Under the pieces are notes generated by a model. The model searched no databases. It worked only from the letters and a program-made list of their open reading frames with translations, and had not been told where the DNA came from. Below are positions 24,855-33,162 of a stretch of DNA of 64,000 nucleotides, piece by piece (position 1 is the first letter of the stretch; every line of letters begins with the position of its first letter). Made by a program: the position numbers and the translations under genes. This DNA is from Methylobacterium sp. GXS13 (GTDB lineage: Bacteria; Pseudomonadota; Alphaproteobacteria; Rhizobiales; Beijerinckiaceae). Location of the stretch: the NCBI RefSeq assembly GCF_001455965.1, contig NZ_LKKO01000091.1, positions 1 through 64,000 of the forward strand, written 5' to 3'.

Positions 24855-25220
24855 ATGGCGCGCATCCTCCTCGTGGATGACGAAGAAACCGTCCGCGGCT
24901 TCCTCAAGCGGGGGCTGGAGATCGACGGTCATGCCGTCGTGACCGCCAATGACGGCAGCGACGGGCTCGACCGGCTCAACGAGGCCGATGGCGGGTTCGA
25001 CCTGATGCTGACCGACATCCGCATGCCGCTCATGGACGGCATTGCCCTGGCGCTGGCCGCCAAGCGCGATTTCCCGGAGCTGACCATCCTGCTGATGACC
25101 GGCTTCGCCGACCAGCGGGAGCGCGCCCGCGGGCTCGATGCGATCGTCACCGACGTGCTGACCAAGCCGTTCTCGCTGGCGGACCTGCGCGCCACCGTGA
25201 GGCGGGCGCTCGCCGCCTGA
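24855..25220 (+). CDS. cpdR: Single-domain response regulator, CpdR type
   Basis: A 121-residue receiver domain without output domain. Acidic pocket DDEE (residues 8-11), phospho-acceptor Asp in LMLTDIRMPLMDG, Thr in LLMTGFADQ, Lys in TKPFSL. The wording MARILLVDDEETVRGFLKRG and MPLMDGIALALAAKRDFPEL closely matches CpdR, which in alphaproteobacteria, when unphosphorylated, helps ClpXP degrade cell-cycle proteins. Located after hpt, an arrangement I recall from related genomes. Confidence 0.85.
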   Translation: MARILLVDDEETVRGFLKRGLEIDGHAVVTANDGSDGLDRLNEADGGFDLMLTDIRMPLMDGIALALAAKRDFPELTILLMTGFADQRERARGLDAIVTDVLTKPFSLADLRATVRRALAA

Positions 25221-25356
25221 GGCGGGTCCCTCCGGTTCATCGACGGCGCACGAATGATGATTTCATCCGCCTTTAAACATCCGCTTTAGCCACCGCTTCA
25301 CGAAAGCGTGGCAGTTTCATCCGGCGAATTCCAATCAGGCCGGACACGATACCGCG

Positions 25357-25650
25357 ATGGACCGTCGAGACAGGGACGCCGCCGAAGCGGATTGGGACGA
25401 CGACTGGGACAAGCCGCGGCGCCCCCGCAGGAGCCTGTTTGGGCAGCTCTTCGGCCTCGTAAAGCTCGTGGTCTTCGCGCTGCCCGTGGCGATGTTTCTC
25501 TACGGCAGCTTCGCGGATTGCGGCACGCGCCCCGCCACCACGGGCTGGCTCGGGCTCGTCGGGGCGGGGGCCTGCGCGCGCAGCGAGATGATCGGCAACG
25601 TCCTCTCGATGCAAGACAACTTCGCCCTCCTGAAGCGGCTGATCGATTGA
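25357..25650 (+). CDS. Small membrane protein of unknown function
   Basis: A 97-residue protein: charged N-terminus (DRRDRDAAEADWDDDWDKPR), one transmembrane helix (residues ~32-51, LVKLVVFALPVAMFLYGS), then an extracytoplasmic part with two Cys (ADCGTRP, GACARSE). Probably anchored with the C-terminus in the periplasm. Confidence 0.65.
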   Translation: MDRRDRDAAEADWDDDWDKPRRPRRSLFGQLFGLVKLVVFALPVAMFLYGSFADCGTRPATTGWLGLVGAGACARSEMIGNVLSMQDNFALLKRLID

Positions 25651-25696
25651 GGCCACAGGGCGAAGAGCCCGCCGCCCCCACCCTTGCGAGCCTCCC

Positions 25697-26077
25697 ATGT
25701 CCAGTCGTCCCCTCACCCCATCGCCCTCCGGTAGCGTCCCCGACGCAGTCGAAGAGGCCCAATTCCATGCGCGCATGGCGCGGCTCCGCCCCGAGCCGGT
25801 GAGCCAGCGCGACCGCCGGCGGGGCCCGCAGACCTTCGGCCGGGGCGGTTTTCGCCTGGGTTGGAAGGGCTGGCTTGTCATCGATGCCCTGGTCGTGCTG
25901 CTGGTCGTGGCCGCGGTGGTCGCTTGGCCACCAATCCGGGCCTGCCGGCACCAAGACAAGACGACCGGCTTCTACGCCGGCGACGCGGTCGACAAGTGCA
26001 TCCGCCGGGGCATTGCCGAGCGCATGGACCGGGCCGACCAGCGCCTGAAGGCCCTGGTGCGCGGCTCGGGGCGCTAG
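25697..26077 (+). CDS. Small membrane protein of unknown function
   Basis: A 126-residue protein with a disordered basic N-terminal half, one hydrophobic helix (residues ~58-76, WLVIDALVVLLVVAAVVAW) and a charged C-terminal helix with two Cys. Same orientation as, and 46 bases after, the preceding membrane protein; the two share layout and may work together. Confidence 0.6.
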   Translation: MSSRPLTPSPSGSVPDAVEEAQFHARMARLRPEPVSQRDRRRGPQTFGRGGFRLGWKGWLVIDALVVLLVVAAVVAWPPIRACRHQDKTTGFYAGDAVDKCIRRGIAERMDRADQRLKALVRGSGR

Positions 26078-26159
26078 CCGATTCCACACGGTAGATTCCG
26101 GATCATAGCCCGGGTCGGCTTGAGCGGCGGCACCGCGACTGGTAGCACGTGTGTCGCGG

Positions 26160-26234
26160 GCCGGTGTAGCACAGCGGTAGTGCAGCGGTTTTGTAAACCG
26201 AAGGTCGGGAGTTCGATCCTCTCCACCGGCACCA
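26160..26234 (+). tRNA. tRNA-Thr (TGT)
   Basis: 75-nt cloverleaf with encoded CCA. Acceptor GCCGGTG/CACCGGC, anticodon loop TTTGTAA (anticodon TGT), T-arm GGGAG-TTCGATC-CTCTC. The next gene starts 418 bases later; the gap 26235-26651 holds a direct repeat but no gene. Confidence 0.95.
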
Positions 26235-26404
26235 CACCTCCTGTCCCTTTGGGTTTTCACTTGGGGCCGGGCGCGTAGTCCTTTCCCGGACAATCGGTTG
26301 GGTTCCGCTCCGACCGAGCGTGAGCCGACTGGGTCCTGGGCTGCGCGGGTCGGAATGTGCCGCCCATGCTCAGCGTCCATTCAGCCGCCCCGGGCGAGGT
26401 TCAC

Positions 26405-26476
26405 TTACGGCCAAGCTCGAATAAGTATTTCTGAATTGTAACTGGCGCCTTTGTCAATAATTTACGGCAAAGCTCG
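26405..26476. repeat. 15-bp direct repeat upstream of nepR-ecfG
   Basis: TTACGGCCAAGCTCG (26405-26419) and TTACGGCAAAGCTCG (26462-26476) match at 14 of 15 bases, 57 bp apart, in the AT-rich stretch 175-247 bp before the nepR start. They could be binding sites for a regulator of the stress operon or a chance duplication. Confidence 0.4.
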
Positions 26477-26651
26477 CAAATTACGACATTAAGATTTGAT
26501 GAATACGAAGTTCAGAACCGATTAAATCCGTTGCGCCTACCAGCGCCACCGGAAGGCGATGTAGCACGTCTCCGTCGCAACCGATCGCGAGATCGGAGCG
26601 GCGGATCGCAGACCCCGTCGGGGCCGCATCGCCGCTGGTCGGGACGTGATC

Positions 26652-26927
26652 ATGACCCAGGGCAAGGACGAGCGGGCGGTGACGCGCCGCGCCGGTGATG
26701 CGGACGGAGGCGGGTTGATGCCCGCGAACGATACCGCCCCCCTGCCTGACGGTGCAGCCGCAGGCTCCGCGCCCGGGCGCCGGGCAATCAGCGACGCGGA
26801 TCGCGCCCGGATCGGCCGCGGCCTGCGCCTGCATTACGCCGATGTTCTGGCCCTGCCGATCCCGGAGCGGCTCCGGACGCTGATCGACGACCTCGCCGCA
26901 TGCTCCGACACGGAGGCCTCGCGATGA
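26652..26927 (+). CDS. nepR: NepR-type anti-sigma factor of the general stress response
   Basis: A 91-residue protein: a disordered Ala/Gly/Pro-rich N-terminus and a conserved C-terminal core (residues ~50-83: RARIGRGLRLHYADVLALPI, PERLRTLIDDL) that matches NepR. NepR holds EcfG inactive until phosphorylated PhyR takes it away. The ATG at 26652 is used; a GTG two codons earlier is possible. Its stop overlaps the ecfG start (ATGA at 26924-26927), the usual coupled pair. PhyR is not in the window. Confidence 0.85.
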   Translation: MTQGKDERAVTRRAGDADGGGLMPANDTAPLPDGAAAGSAPGRRAISDADRARIGRGLRLHYADVLALPIPERLRTLIDDLAACSDTEASR

Positions 26928-27520
26928 CCATGACCCTGCAAGCCGCTCCCGCCGGCAACCATTCCGGCTCGCCGACGCACGGGGTCGATGCCGAGATGCG
27001 CGATCTCCTGCTCGGGTCGATTCCGGCCCTGCGGGCCTTCGCGTTCTCGCTCACCTACGATCTCGACCGCTCCGACGACCTCGTGCAGGACACGCTGGTG
27101 CGCGCCTGGGTCAATGCGGGCAGCTTCCGCCGGGGGACCAACCTCACGGCCTGGCTGTTCACGATCCTGCGCAACCTGTTCTACTCGGAGCAGCGCAAGC
27201 GGAAGCGCGAGGTGGAAGACGCCGACGGCGTGATGGCCGGCAAGCTGACCTCCTTGCCCGAGCAGGAGGTGCGGATGGAGATGGCGCAGTTTCAGACCGC
27301 CCTGAACCGGCTGCCCCATGCCCAACGCGAGGCGCTGGTTCTGGTGGGGGCCCAGAGCTTCACCTACGAGGAGGCGGCCGCGATCTGCGGCGTTGCGGTG
27401 GGGACGATCAAGAGCCGGGTCAGCCGCGCGCGGATGCGCCTGATCGAGGTGCTGGGCCTGGAGGGGCCGGACGACATCGGCGCCGACGCCCGCACCCGCG
27501 CGGCGCTGGGCGGCGGCTGA
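26924..27520 (+). CDS. ecfG: ECF sigma factor EcfG, general stress response
   Basis: A 198-residue ECF sigma factor of the EcfG group, which directs RNA polymerase to general stress promoters in alphaproteobacteria. Region 2 spans ~30-95 (LRAFAFSLTYDLDRSDDLVQ, DTLVRAWVN, LTAWLFTILRNLFYSEQRKR) and region 4 ~130-185 (LPHAQREALVLVGAQSFTYE, EAAAICGVAVGTIKSRVSRA). Translationally coupled to nepR. No convincing EcfG-type promoter was found upstream by eye. Confidence 0.9.
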   Translation: MTMTLQAAPAGNHSGSPTHGVDAEMRDLLLGSIPALRAFAFSLTYDLDRSDDLVQDTLVRAWVNAGSFRRGTNLTAWLFTILRNLFYSEQRKRKREVEDADGVMAGKLTSLPEQEVRMEMAQFQTALNRLPHAQREALVLVGAQSFTYEEAAAICGVAVGTIKSRVSRARMRLIEVLGLEGPDDIGADARTRAALGGG

Positions 27521-27526
27521 CCCCAC

Positions 27527-28057
27527 TCACTTGATTAACTTGACGGCCTCGCGGAAGCACGGGTGCCGGGCGGTGCCGAGCCACTCGAACACCACCATCT
27601 CAGTTGTGACGATCTCGGCCCCGTGGGCGGCCATCCGGGCGAGGCCGGCATCGCGATTCTCGGTTCGGCGCGAACCCACGGCATCGGCGACCACGTAGGC
27701 GCGCTGCCCGACCTCCCGGAGCCCGAGCACTGTCTGCAGCACGCAGATATGCGCTTCACAGCCGGCGACCACGAGGTCGCGGCCCCCGAGCCGGTCGAGG
27801 AAGCCCGGTGCCTGGACGGCACCGAAGCTCATCTTGGGGAAGACCGCTTCGGGCCCTGGAGTGAGGTCCGGCACGGTCGGGCCGAGGCCGCCGGCATTCT
27901 GCTCGGTGAACAGGGCCGGCACGTCGAGGAGCCTCGCTGCCGCCACGAGGCGGTTCGTGTTGGCAATCACCCCCGCGCCGTCGGTGATGGCCGGCATAAG
28001 CCGGACTTGGATGTCGATGACCAGGAGGAGCGCCCGGGCGGGATCGATCAGTGGCAT
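27527..28057 (-). CDS. Isochorismatase-like hydrolase (YcaC-type)
   Basis: A 176-residue cysteine hydrolase. The triad is visible: Asp in LLVIDIQVRL (residue ~14), Lys in FPKMSFGA, nucleophile Cys in VVAGCEAHICVLQT. Members hydrolyse amides or isochorismate-like esters; YcaC-type proteins form ring assemblies and the substrate is unknown. The ATG at 28057 starts at the conserved domain. Ends convergent with ecfG, only 6 bases away. Confidence 0.8.
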   Translation of the reverse strand: MPLIDPARALLLVIDIQVRLMPAITDGAGVIANTNRLVAAARLLDVPALFTEQNAGGLGPTVPDLTPGPEAVFPKMSFGAVQAPGFLDRLGGRDLVVAGCEAHICVLQTVLGLREVGQRAYVVADAVGSRRTENRDAGLARMAAHGAEIVTTEMVVFEWLGTARHPCFREAVKLIK

Positions 28058-28513
28058 CGGTCTCTCAAATCCGGCGGGCTTGCCCCGTAAGTGGGACGGC
28101 CCATCCTCATCCCTTTGGTATCCGATGGAACCGGCCACACCGGCATGCCAGGGACGCGTACCGGGCACGCCGCCGCGCCCCGCTCGGGCGCCCCCCCCCC
28201 CGCGTCGCGTCCCCGATGGAACGATCTGCAGGAGAACGTCTGACGCATCATCCCGGGCGTCGTACCGTAGCGCTGCTCCAGCCTCGTGGTTTGAAATCAT
28301 CCCGACAGCTGGAGACCACCTTTCGGGCTGACGCGCACGCTGTTCCCGACCGCGTTACGATCGGTCCCGGCTCCATGCCTCTGTTCCAACGCGCTTCGCC
28401 GAACCGGTATTCGCTTCGGCGGAGACCGTTACAGGATGGGGCGAGGATTGCAGACTTGGGGCTTCCGATCAGGACGATGATCTGACCAAAGGCCGCTTTT
28501 TTGGTGAGCCGTC
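28058..28513. other. Intergenic stretch, no supported gene
   Basis: No open reading frame with credible start or composition on either strand. A run of eleven or so C residues at 28191-28202 is the only notable feature and could be a slippage site or assembly weak point. Confidence 0.5.
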
Positions 28514-28588
28514 GTGTCACGCCGGTCTGACCGGGATGTCCTGACGGATGAGCAATGGGAGCGCCTGGCGCCGCTGACGCCGTGCGGC
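28514..28588 (+). pseudogene. Transposase N-terminal fragment (IS5-type)
   Basis: Twenty-five codons read MSRRSDRDVLTDEQWERLAP, the start of IS5/IS427-group transposases (usually MARxDLTDEQWxxLEPLLP). The similarity stops abruptly and reading turns into a different, opposite-strand transposase relic, so this is a truncated scar. Confidence 0.55.
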
Positions 28589-28614
28589 TGCAGCCAACGG
28601 GACAGCGGGCTGCA

Positions 28615-28755
28615 GGCGATCGCCTCCATCAACATCCGCCCGGAGCCCGCCGAGAAGAACGCCTGCAGCAGCATCTCGGGCGGTATCGAGGGCCGGCCCA
28701 GGCCCGAGTACAGCGCCTGAAAACGCGCGGTTAGCCCGGCCAGCGCCTCAATAAG
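28615..28755 (-). pseudogene. Transposase fragment, opposite strand (IS5-type)
   Basis: Forty-seven codons read LIEALAGLTARFQALYSGLG then RPSIPPEMLLQAFF and RMLMEAIA, matching the N-terminal region of another IS5-group transposase (YSxxGRPSIPPExLLxAxxLQAxYSxRSERxLME). No inverted repeats or downstream transposase remain. Confidence 0.6.
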
Positions 28756-28789
28756 CCAGAATCCGGAACGGCCGCCTTGGGTGGTCGGT

Positions 28790-29197
28790 CGGCCCGCGCG
28801 CCTCGAGACGCGCGGAGCGGAACAGGTTGGCCGGCTGCGCTCACCCAACCTGCTCCGCAGGCCAAGCTACCCATCGAGCGGCGACTGACCTGACCGGTCT
28901 GTCGGACCAGTCCGATCGGAGGACCGATGCCTGCCCGCAAATACAGCGCCAGGGCCTGCACCGCATGGACTTGCCAATCCGGGGGCATACCCCTCCCAAT
29001 CCCGGTCGGCCAGCTCAATCGGCCCGGTCCGCTCCGATCGATCTTGCGCGGCGCCGCGCAAATGCCCCGGCGTTTAATCCGTCGCGCGGCGTGCGACGCG
29101 GCACGTCACGGCGGCGCGCGAAGCCCCATCTAGGTCTCGCACAAGAAAAACAGAGCCGAAAGACAGATCTGTAGTTTGTAGGAGCTAAGTTTTACCC
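28790..29197. other. Intergenic stretch, no supported gene
   Basis: About 400 bases between the IS scar and a secreted-protein gene. Short readings on both strands lack starts, Shine-Dalgarno sequences or family likeness. The last 50 bases probably hold the promoter and the leader TAGGAGCTAAG of the next gene. Confidence 0.5.
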
Positions 29198-29458
29198 ATG
29201 AAGACCCGTATCGCTGCCGTCGTCACTTCGCTTATCCTTGGCGTCGCCCCGATCTCGTCCGCCATGGCATCAAACGGTGCGCGCTGGACCGGCTTTACCC
29301 CCTATGAGGTCGAGACCACTGGGGCACTGGGGCTCGGCGTCCATGACACCCCAACCTACGATCGCTGCCCGATGAGTTCGGCGGCGGAAGGCAATGCGGA
29401 CCAGCAGACCCGCCCCGTGAAGCAGTACGGCCAGACCACCGGCGGCTACCGTTGCTGA
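29198..29458 (+). CDS. Small secreted protein
   Basis: An 86-residue protein with a clear signal peptide (KTRIAAVVTSLILGVAPISS, cleavage after AMA at ~residue 25). The mature part has two Cys, one at the very end (GGYRC), and a GVHDTPTYDRCPMSS segment. Strong AGGAG lies 12 bases before the ATG. Unknown periplasmic or outer-membrane role. Confidence 0.7.
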   Translation: MKTRIAAVVTSLILGVAPISSAMASNGARWTGFTPYEVETTGALGLGVHDTPTYDRCPMSSAAEGNADQQTRPVKQYGQTTGGYRC

Positions 29459-29480
29459 TCTGCGCAGCAGGCATCCCCGC

Positions 29481-29579
29481 ATGGCGCTGAAAGTCTTTTC
29501 CTACGCGATGATCGCGGTCTTCGTCGGCGGCCTCATGATGACCCTTCTCGGGTCCGCCAGTATGTTACTGGGCTTGTAG
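29481..29579 (+). CDS. 32-residue membrane peptide
   Basis: Encodes MALKVFSYAMIAVFVGGLMM then TLLGSASMLLGL, a single hydrophobic helix. It lies 22 bases after the secreted protein and just before a strong terminator, so it likely shares that transcript. Confidence 0.45.
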   Translation: MALKVFSYAMIAVFVGGLMMTLLGSASMLLGL

Positions 29580-29617
29580 CGTCGGGGCTTGGGCTCTCGA
29601 CGGATCGGATCGACCGG

Positions 29618-29644
29618 CGGCGGGGTGCGAGCCCCGCCGTTTTT
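29618..29644 (+). terminator. Rho-independent terminator
   Basis: CGGCGGGG (29618-29625) and CCCCGCCG (29632-29639) form an 8-bp GC stem with a 6-nt loop, followed by TTTTT. It ends the transcript of the two small genes upstream. Confidence 0.85.
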
Positions 29645-29794
29645 ATGGCATGGCGAAACCACACCGCGACCTGATCGCGCGCCATTCACCATCAGGTTGA
29701 TGAACGACCCAACCAGAACGGGTTCAGGGCACCGGCTCCATTCTCCTGGCATCCGGTCCGGACAAGCGGGCCGACGGTTTCAGGAGGTCGTGTC

Positions 29795-30106
29795 ATGGTG
29801 CGCTTCAAGACCCTCGGGATGGCCGCATGGCTTGCGGCAGGGCTCGCCACCGCCACGGCGGCGCAGGCGGCGCCGTTCGGCTACGGCCCGCCCAGCGGGT
29901 CCGGGCTGATCGAACGCGTCGCTGGCGGCTGCGGCCCGGGTTTCCATCCGAATCCGTGGGGCCATTGCCGCCCCAACGATCGTGGGTGGGGCTATGGCGG
30001 CCCCCGTGGCCCCTATGGCGGTCGCCCGGGTTACGGTTATGGTGGCGGCTACGAGCGCGGCCCCGGCGGCTACGACGGCCCGCGCCGATTCTACAATGGG
30101 TGGTAA
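29795..30106 (+). CDS. Secreted Gly/Tyr-rich protein with GCG...CRPN motif
   Basis: A 103-residue protein: signal peptide (AAWLAAGLATATAAQAA, residues ~10-26), then GCGPGFHPNPWGHCRPN (residues ~49-65), the prefix motif known from a family of secreted repeat proteins, then a Gly/Tyr/Pro/Arg-rich repetitive tail (GYGGPRGPYGGRPGYGYGGG). Probably periplasmic or envelope-associated. A related low-complexity gene is at 37919-38218. Confidence 0.75.
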   Translation: MVRFKTLGMAAWLAAGLATATAAQAAPFGYGPPSGSGLIERVAGGCGPGFHPNPWGHCRPNDRGWGYGGPRGPYGGRPGYGYGGGYERGPGGYDGPRRFYNGW

Positions 30107-30192
30107 CGCCCACGCACGGTCGTGATCGACCGGTCACGACAGCCGCGACTGAACCGTCAGGGCTCCCGGCGGTTCTCCCGCCGGAGGCTTCC

Positions 30193-30384
30193 ATGTCAGA
30201 TTTGTCCCAAGAGCCGAAGCGCGTGAATGTCGAGGATCCCAGTTCGGCAGCGTACTGGGCGCGCCGCCTTCAGGTGCCGGTCGAGGATGTGACAGCGGCC
30301 GTGCGTGCGGTCGGAGACGAACCGGCAGCGGTCGCGGCGCATCTCGATCGCCCCTGGCCTTACGACGGCAGCGGGATCGTATAG
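30193..30384 (+). CDS. DUF3606-type small protein
   Basis: A 63-residue protein (MSDLSQEPKRVNVEDPSSAA) with YWARRLQVPVEDVTAAVRAV and a following VG, the signature of the DUF3606 family of small soluble alphaproteobacterial proteins of unknown function. GGAGG lies eight bases before the ATG. Confidence 0.7.
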   Translation: MSDLSQEPKRVNVEDPSSAAYWARRLQVPVEDVTAAVRAVGDEPAAVAAHLDRPWPYDGSGIV

Positions 30385-30591
30385 CTTCAGGCCTGCCCGC
30401 GCGCTCAACGCGCGAACAGGACCACCGCCCTTTCTGGCATCGCCACAACCAAAGGGCGAATTACTGCGGAATTATCATATCTAGAATAGAATTATCAGTC
30501 GAATGGTCAGGCTGATACGCAGTATTTGCAGCTGTGTGCGCTGCAGTAATTGCGACATGCTCCACACGGGCTCCGTGCAGAGCATGCTTTG

Positions 30592-30915
30592 ATGATTGAT
30601 GAATTTTCGGACGATCTGGCGAACGACCCCGAGCCGGGATCCGATCAGGCTCAGGAGGCCAATGGCGTCGCCTTTCTGCTCGCCAGCGCGGCCTACCTGG
30701 CCCTGGCGGACGCCTATCTGCGCCGGGAAGGTCCGAACGGCCTGACCGTGATGGACGAGATCGAGGGGCGGATCGAGGAGGCCCTTCAGAGCTTCGTGAC
30801 GGAAACCTCTTACGACGAAGCGCGGCCCGACATCCTGGCGCACGCGACGGCTAAGATCCGCGCGTTGCTCGACGCGGGACGCTCGATGTCGCCGGGACCC
30901 GGCTCCCTCCAGTGA
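30592..30915 (+). CDS. Small acidic helical protein
   Basis: A 107-residue protein (MIDEFSDDLANDPEPGSDQA), with an Ala-rich central helix (VAFLLASAAYLALADAYLRR) and a second helix pair. Cytoplasmic by appearance. The ATG at 30592 is preferred since the upstream in-frame sequence is not coding-like. Unknown. Confidence 0.5.
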   Translation: MIDEFSDDLANDPEPGSDQAQEANGVAFLLASAAYLALADAYLRREGPNGLTVMDEIEGRIEEALQSFVTETSYDEARPDILAHATAKIRALLDAGRSMSPGPGSLQ

Positions 30916-30985
30916 AGCAGCACGCGCGCCGGGAAGGAGCGGACGGCGAACGTCCCACTTCCTGGCCCCTGCTCCACCATCGGCG

Positions 30986-31237
30986 CTACTGACGCGGGCC
31001 GGGCAGCTGAGGCGACGCCCCCGGCTGGCGCGGCGCCTGCGGGCTCGGATCCTGCGGCGCAGGCTGGGGCTGCTGCGGCGCGGGATTGGACCCCGTTTGG
31101 TCGGTCTGCAGCGTCTGGTTCGCCTTGGTCTGGATCTGATCGGCGGTCTGCTGGCTGATGACGCCGTAGGAAACCGCGGCCGCGAGGGCGACGGCGATGA
31201 CCGCCCCGATGATCGTCTTGGTGAGCTTCGGGGGCAT
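30986..31237 (-). CDS. Small membrane-anchored protein with Pro/Gln-rich tail
   Basis: An 83-residue protein: an N-terminal hydrophobic helix (KTIIGAVIAVALAAAVSYGV), then a Gln/Asp-rich stretch and a Pro/Gln repetitive tail (APQQPQPAPQDPSPQAPRQP). AGGAGG lies before the ATG. It may project into the periplasm. Unknown. Confidence 0.6.
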   Translation of the reverse strand: MPPKLTKTIIGAVIAVALAAAVSYGVISQQTADQIQTKANQTLQTDQTGSNPAPQQPQPAPQDPSPQAPRQPGASPQLPGPRQ

Positions 31238-31267
31238 CAGGACCTCCTCTCCGTCTCAGGTCGCCGG

Positions 31268-31429
31268 TCAGGCCGCTTCTTTGCGGGTGACGGCCAGGGC
31301 CCAGATCGTCGCCGGGATCCAGCCGATGATCGTCAGGTGGAGCAGGATGCACAGAAGGCCCTGAAGAACCTTCCCGCGCAGGAACATGGCAAGCCATGGC
31401 GCCAGGAAGCAGATGATGATCATGATCAT
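31268..31429 (-). CDS. Pmp3/YqaE-family membrane protein
   Basis: A 53-residue proteolipid with two transmembrane helices: MIIICFLAPWLAMFLRGKVL then QGLLCILLHLTIIGWIPATI, ending WALAVTRKEAA. The FLRG, HLTIIGWIPAxIWA wording is diagnostic. Members are stress-induced and help keep membrane potential. The ATG at 31429 fits family length. Confidence 0.85.
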   Translation of the reverse strand: MIMIIICFLAPWLAMFLRGKVLQGLLCILLHLTIIGWIPATIWALAVTRKEAA

Positions 31430-31585
31430 GGGTTGAACGACTCCTTGCGGCTGACATAGGGAGCCGGGCCCGTTCAGGTAGACCTTTGCCGTGTGAGTCT
31501 CGAAGCGGCCGGCTGCTCGTCCGGGATCTCCGGTGGGGTGCATGAAGACCGACGGGGGCATCCGTCCGGGAGGGCGGGTCGGCAG

Positions 31586-31801
31586 CTACCATGCATGCAC
31601 GAGGTGTCCCCCGGCCAGCACGATGACGGCCAGGGTCACGAGCGAGATGGCAACCTTCCTGACCGCCCCCGCCGTGCGTGAGGGCCGGCGCCGTCCGTCC
31701 GGCGTCCTGAGGACCCTGACCTTTGGATCCGCGAGATGCTGCGTCAGGCTCTCGGGCAGCGCACGCCGCGACGAACCAGATTTCGACCGACTCTTACGCA
31801 T
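31586..31801 (-). CDS. Small C-terminal-anchor membrane protein
   Basis: A 71-residue protein with a basic, Ser/Arg-rich N-terminus and one hydrophobic helix near the end (VRKVAISLVTLAVIVLAGGH). No family recognised; the basic part may be disordered. Confidence 0.45.
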   Translation of the reverse strand: MRKSRSKSGSSRRALPESLTQHLADPKVRVLRTPDGRRRPSRTAGAVRKVAISLVTLAVIVLAGGHLVHAW

Positions 31802-31963
31802 TCTGGTCCCTGATCACGAACGCTGAGCCGTCAGCGGCGCCGCCACGACGCGTCGGCGCCAGCACCATTCAGACAGGTGGGCGCCGACTCTCGGAAAACG
31901 AGTATCCCTCGTCAAAGCGTCTGCGGATTGTCCTGGATCCGCCCTCTGCATGAGGGGCCAGCT

Positions 31964-32251
31964 TTACCCGACGGTCACGGCGCCATCGATCGGACTTACC
32001 GCGAGGACGCGCGGCCCCCGAACCTCGGGATCGCGCTGCTCCCACGCGGACAGCGTGGCATTGGCCGCCTCGACGATCGCCCCCGGAGCGCCGCTGCCGA
32101 TCTGGGGGCGGATCGCCTCGACGAGCCGCGCCAGGATCGTCTGCTCCTCCATCGGGCGGTTCGGCATCGTCGCCTGCCGGCAGAACCCTGCGTAGACGTT
32201 CTCGGCGATCACACGGGCGGCACGATCGGCGTCGGGTGTCTCGTGTGCCAT
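31964..32251 (-). CDS. Unknown small soluble protein
   Basis: A 95-residue protein (MAHETPDADRAARVIAENVY), helical in the first two thirds and ending in a beta-like VLAVSPIDGAVTVG. AGGGGATCC lies just before the ATG. No domain recognised. Confidence 0.55.
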   Translation of the reverse strand: MAHETPDADRAARVIAENVYAGFCRQATMPNRPMEEQTILARLVEAIRPQIGSGAPGAIVEAANATLSAWEQRDPEVRGPRVLAVSPIDGAVTVG

Positions 32252-32326
32252 CCTGGATCCCCTAAGAGCCCATCGCCGTAGGGCGCTTCTTCTACCTAGC
32301 GCGGGGAGCGCCCGAAACAGCGGGCT

Positions 32327-32611
32327 CTACTCGTCATCCGTATCCGCCGGCGAACCGGGCGGCAGGGGGCCGTCATCGATGACGCCGGGATCGCCGTAGT
32401 TGAAGGGCGGCCCGTCGAAGCCGACGACGCCGTCGGGATTGTCCGGTGTCACGTTCGGATCGACCGGCCGGCTACCGTCGCGGCCGAGGCGCTTGTCGAT
32501 CCGGTCCATCCGCTTGAGATCACGCTGAACGGGGACATCCCGCGGATCCTGGGCCAGCGCCTCCGGCGAGACCGAGAGCGCCATCAAGGCGCCGAACGTC
32601 AGTAGCCGCAT
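32327..32611 (-). CDS. Small secreted acidic protein
   Basis: A 94-residue protein: signal peptide (MRLLTFGALMALSVSPEALA), then a charged and Pro/Asp/Gly-rich mature part ending in DTDDE. Likely periplasmic. Unknown. Confidence 0.6.
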   Translation of the reverse strand: MRLLTFGALMALSVSPEALAQDPRDVPVQRDLKRMDRIDKRLGRDGSRPVDPNVTPDNPDGVVGFDGPPFNYGDPGVIDDGPLPPGSPADTDDE

Positions 32612-32770
32612 GTTGCCTAGACCTTCGCCGTCAGGTGCCGGGTGGCGCGCGCCGCGGATCGCCGCCGGCCTCCGAAATCCGAACCCACAGTGACGGTGAT
32701 TGCTTGGCTGATCAACGTGAAGTGGCAGATGGATCGAGGATCCATACGGGATGCGGTGAAGACCGGCCCG

Positions 32771-33031
32771 TCAATCGATCGGGCAGCCTTCGGCCCGCTC
32801 CCGTCGGCGGCGCTCCGCGTTCTGCTGTGCCTGCTCCTGCCAGCTTTCCTCAGGCGGCGTGATTTCGACCTTGCCGAAGGCAGTCCCCAGGACTGCCGGC
32901 CCCTGTGTTTCGGTCGGCAGCGAACCCGTGGTCCGCGGATCTTCGCAGCCCAGGTCGAGCCGATCGCCCCCAGCCAGCGCCGCGGTCGCACACACGATCA
33001 GCATCGCAACGATCGCCAGGAATCTGTTCAT
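32771..33031 (-). CDS. Small secreted protein
   Basis: An 86-residue protein: signal peptide (MNRFLAIVAMLIVCATAALA), then a mature part with two Cys (LGCEDPRTTGSLPTE and EGCPID at the end) and a basic Arg/Glu-rich helix. The ATG at 33031 gives a normal signal peptide length. A DPRTTGSLP-like stretch recurs in many Rhizobiales envelope proteins. Confidence 0.6.
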   Translation of the reverse strand: MNRFLAIVAMLIVCATAALAGGDRLDLGCEDPRTTGSLPTETQGPAVLGTAFGKVEITPPEESWQEQAQQNAERRRRERAEGCPID

Positions 33032-33131
33032 GCGTGCGGTCACAGCATGCCGTCAAAGCGTCCGTTGACAGCGGGCGGAGCGTCGGATCGCGGACACCGG
33101 CAAGGCGTAGGGCCAAACGCTTAACGAAAAA

Positions 33132-33162
33132 GAGCCCGCCGCAGCTGGTGCCGAGCGGGCTC
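33132..33162. repeat. GC hairpin of the AGCCCGC family
   Basis: GAGCCCGC (33132-33139) pairs with GCGGGCTC (33155-33162), preceded by an A-run (CGAAAAAG). Terminator-like for leftward transcripts and similar to copies at 8681, 37859 and 39207. The rest of 33163-33555 holds no supported gene. Confidence 0.55.

Noticed and set aside
28191..28202. Run of C residues as a phase-variation tract
   Set aside because: It lies outside any supported gene and not at a recognisable promoter; it may be an assembly artefact.
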